NCBI GenBank assembly: GCA_024196135.1
Contig: JAMQCK010000071.1
Span: forward strand, 36,272 to 100,271
Origin: Pleurotus ostreatus/Saccharomyces cerevisiae fusant
Lineage: Eukaryota > Opisthokonta
Direction: 5' to 3'
Length of the DNA stretch: 64,000 bases
Positions 63,782-64,000 of this stretch are shown here, in pieces (the first letter of the stretch is position 1; every line of letters begins with the position of its first letter). A program made the translations under genes and the position numbers. The notes beneath the pieces are model-generated. The model made no database searches. It was not told the origin of the DNA and worked only from the letters and a program-made list of their open reading frames with translations.

Positions 63782-64000
63782 ATGAGCCGTACAGCCGTCT
63801 GCGACGTTGCAATGATTGCAGACAGTGCGGTGCGTGCATTCGACATATCTCGCTTTTGCCCATACTGACATCCATAATAGAACGATCTATGGTCGTCCTC
63901 TACCTCCTCGTCTGCGCTCTATCCACGCCTTCCATCCCCAAACAACCTCAGCCCCACCAATCTCTCGTTCAGCACTCCCGAAACCCCTGCACACGACCCC
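63782..64000 (+). CDS. N-terminal part of an unidentified protein, cut by the window edge
   Basis: The ATG at 63782 opens a 48-nt exon (MSRTAVCDVAMIADSA). A gtgcgt donor at 63830 and an aatag acceptor at 63880 form a 51-nt intron, and the phase-0 continuation stays open to 64000. The visible second exon is Ser/Pro-rich (NDLWSSSTSSSALYPRLPSP and on), suggesting a disordered N-terminus. Function cannot be told from this piece. Confidence 0.5.

Noticed and set aside
1..64000. tRNA, rRNA, CRISPR or bacterial-type operon features
   Set aside because: No convincing tRNA A/B boxes or rRNA sequence were seen by eye, and prokaryotic features do not fit this eukaryotic DNA. A tRNAscan run would be decisive.

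Overview
The window is nuclear DNA of a filamentous basidiomycete, most likely an Agaricomycete. The evidence is dense genes on both strands, many 48-110 nt GT-AG introns with CTGAC/CTAAT-like branch sites, and gene families typical of mushrooms: F-box/LRR proteins, Goodbye-NACHT-ankyrin receptors, CFEM proteins, GT90 (CAP10) enzymes and PDR transporters. The species cannot be named from sequence alone. Gene models below were built by hand from reading frames and splice signals; where exon sums are quoted, the phases close.

Left end (1-12063): a caspase/metacaspase-like gene (plus strand, five exons) is split in its last exon by a complete 9,751-bp Ty3/Gypsy-type LTR retrotransposon. The element has two 293-bp LTRs that I read as identical, a 5-bp target duplication and one intact 2,942-codon ORF on the minus strand. 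The host frame resumes exactly beyond the right LTR, so the insertion is recent and directly disrupts the gene.

13.4-20.1 kb: an arrestin-like protein with an 18-nt microexon, an uncharacterised Cys-containing protein, an HSP20-domain protein with a long disordered N-terminus, and a triose-phosphate-transporter-family carrier. 20.1-23.9 kb is gene-poor; it holds a 406-bp TA-flanked MITE with 65-bp terminal inverted repeats and a diverged tandem duplication with a unit of about 450 bp.

23.9-38.2 kb: a GT90/CAP10 glycosyltransferase, two F-box/LRR-like proteins, a Zn2Cys6 transcription factor, a small conserved protein and three CFEM-type secreted or GPI-anchored proteins. A fourth CFEM-type gene lies at 50.2 kb. 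Three of the four are near-identical in architecture (85-97 aa, one phase-1 intron right after the signal peptide).

41.8-52.3 kb: a nine-exon NLR-like receptor (Goodbye-NACHT-ankyrin) of about 1,455 aa, a short-chain dehydrogenase, the fourth CFEM gene and an all-helical protein of unknown function.

53.6-64 kb: an OMA1-like mitochondrial M48 metallopeptidase with one unusually long intron, a 15-exon full-size PDR-type ABC transporter, and the first two exons of a gene running off the right edge.

There is no evidence of an operon-like or single-pathway cluster. The best leads for undescribed biology are two unassigned domains in the retrotransposon polyprotein, the CFEM mini-family, the NLR with its P-loop on a 25-nt microexon, and the caspase-like protein with a duplicated N-terminal module and a missing catalytic His.
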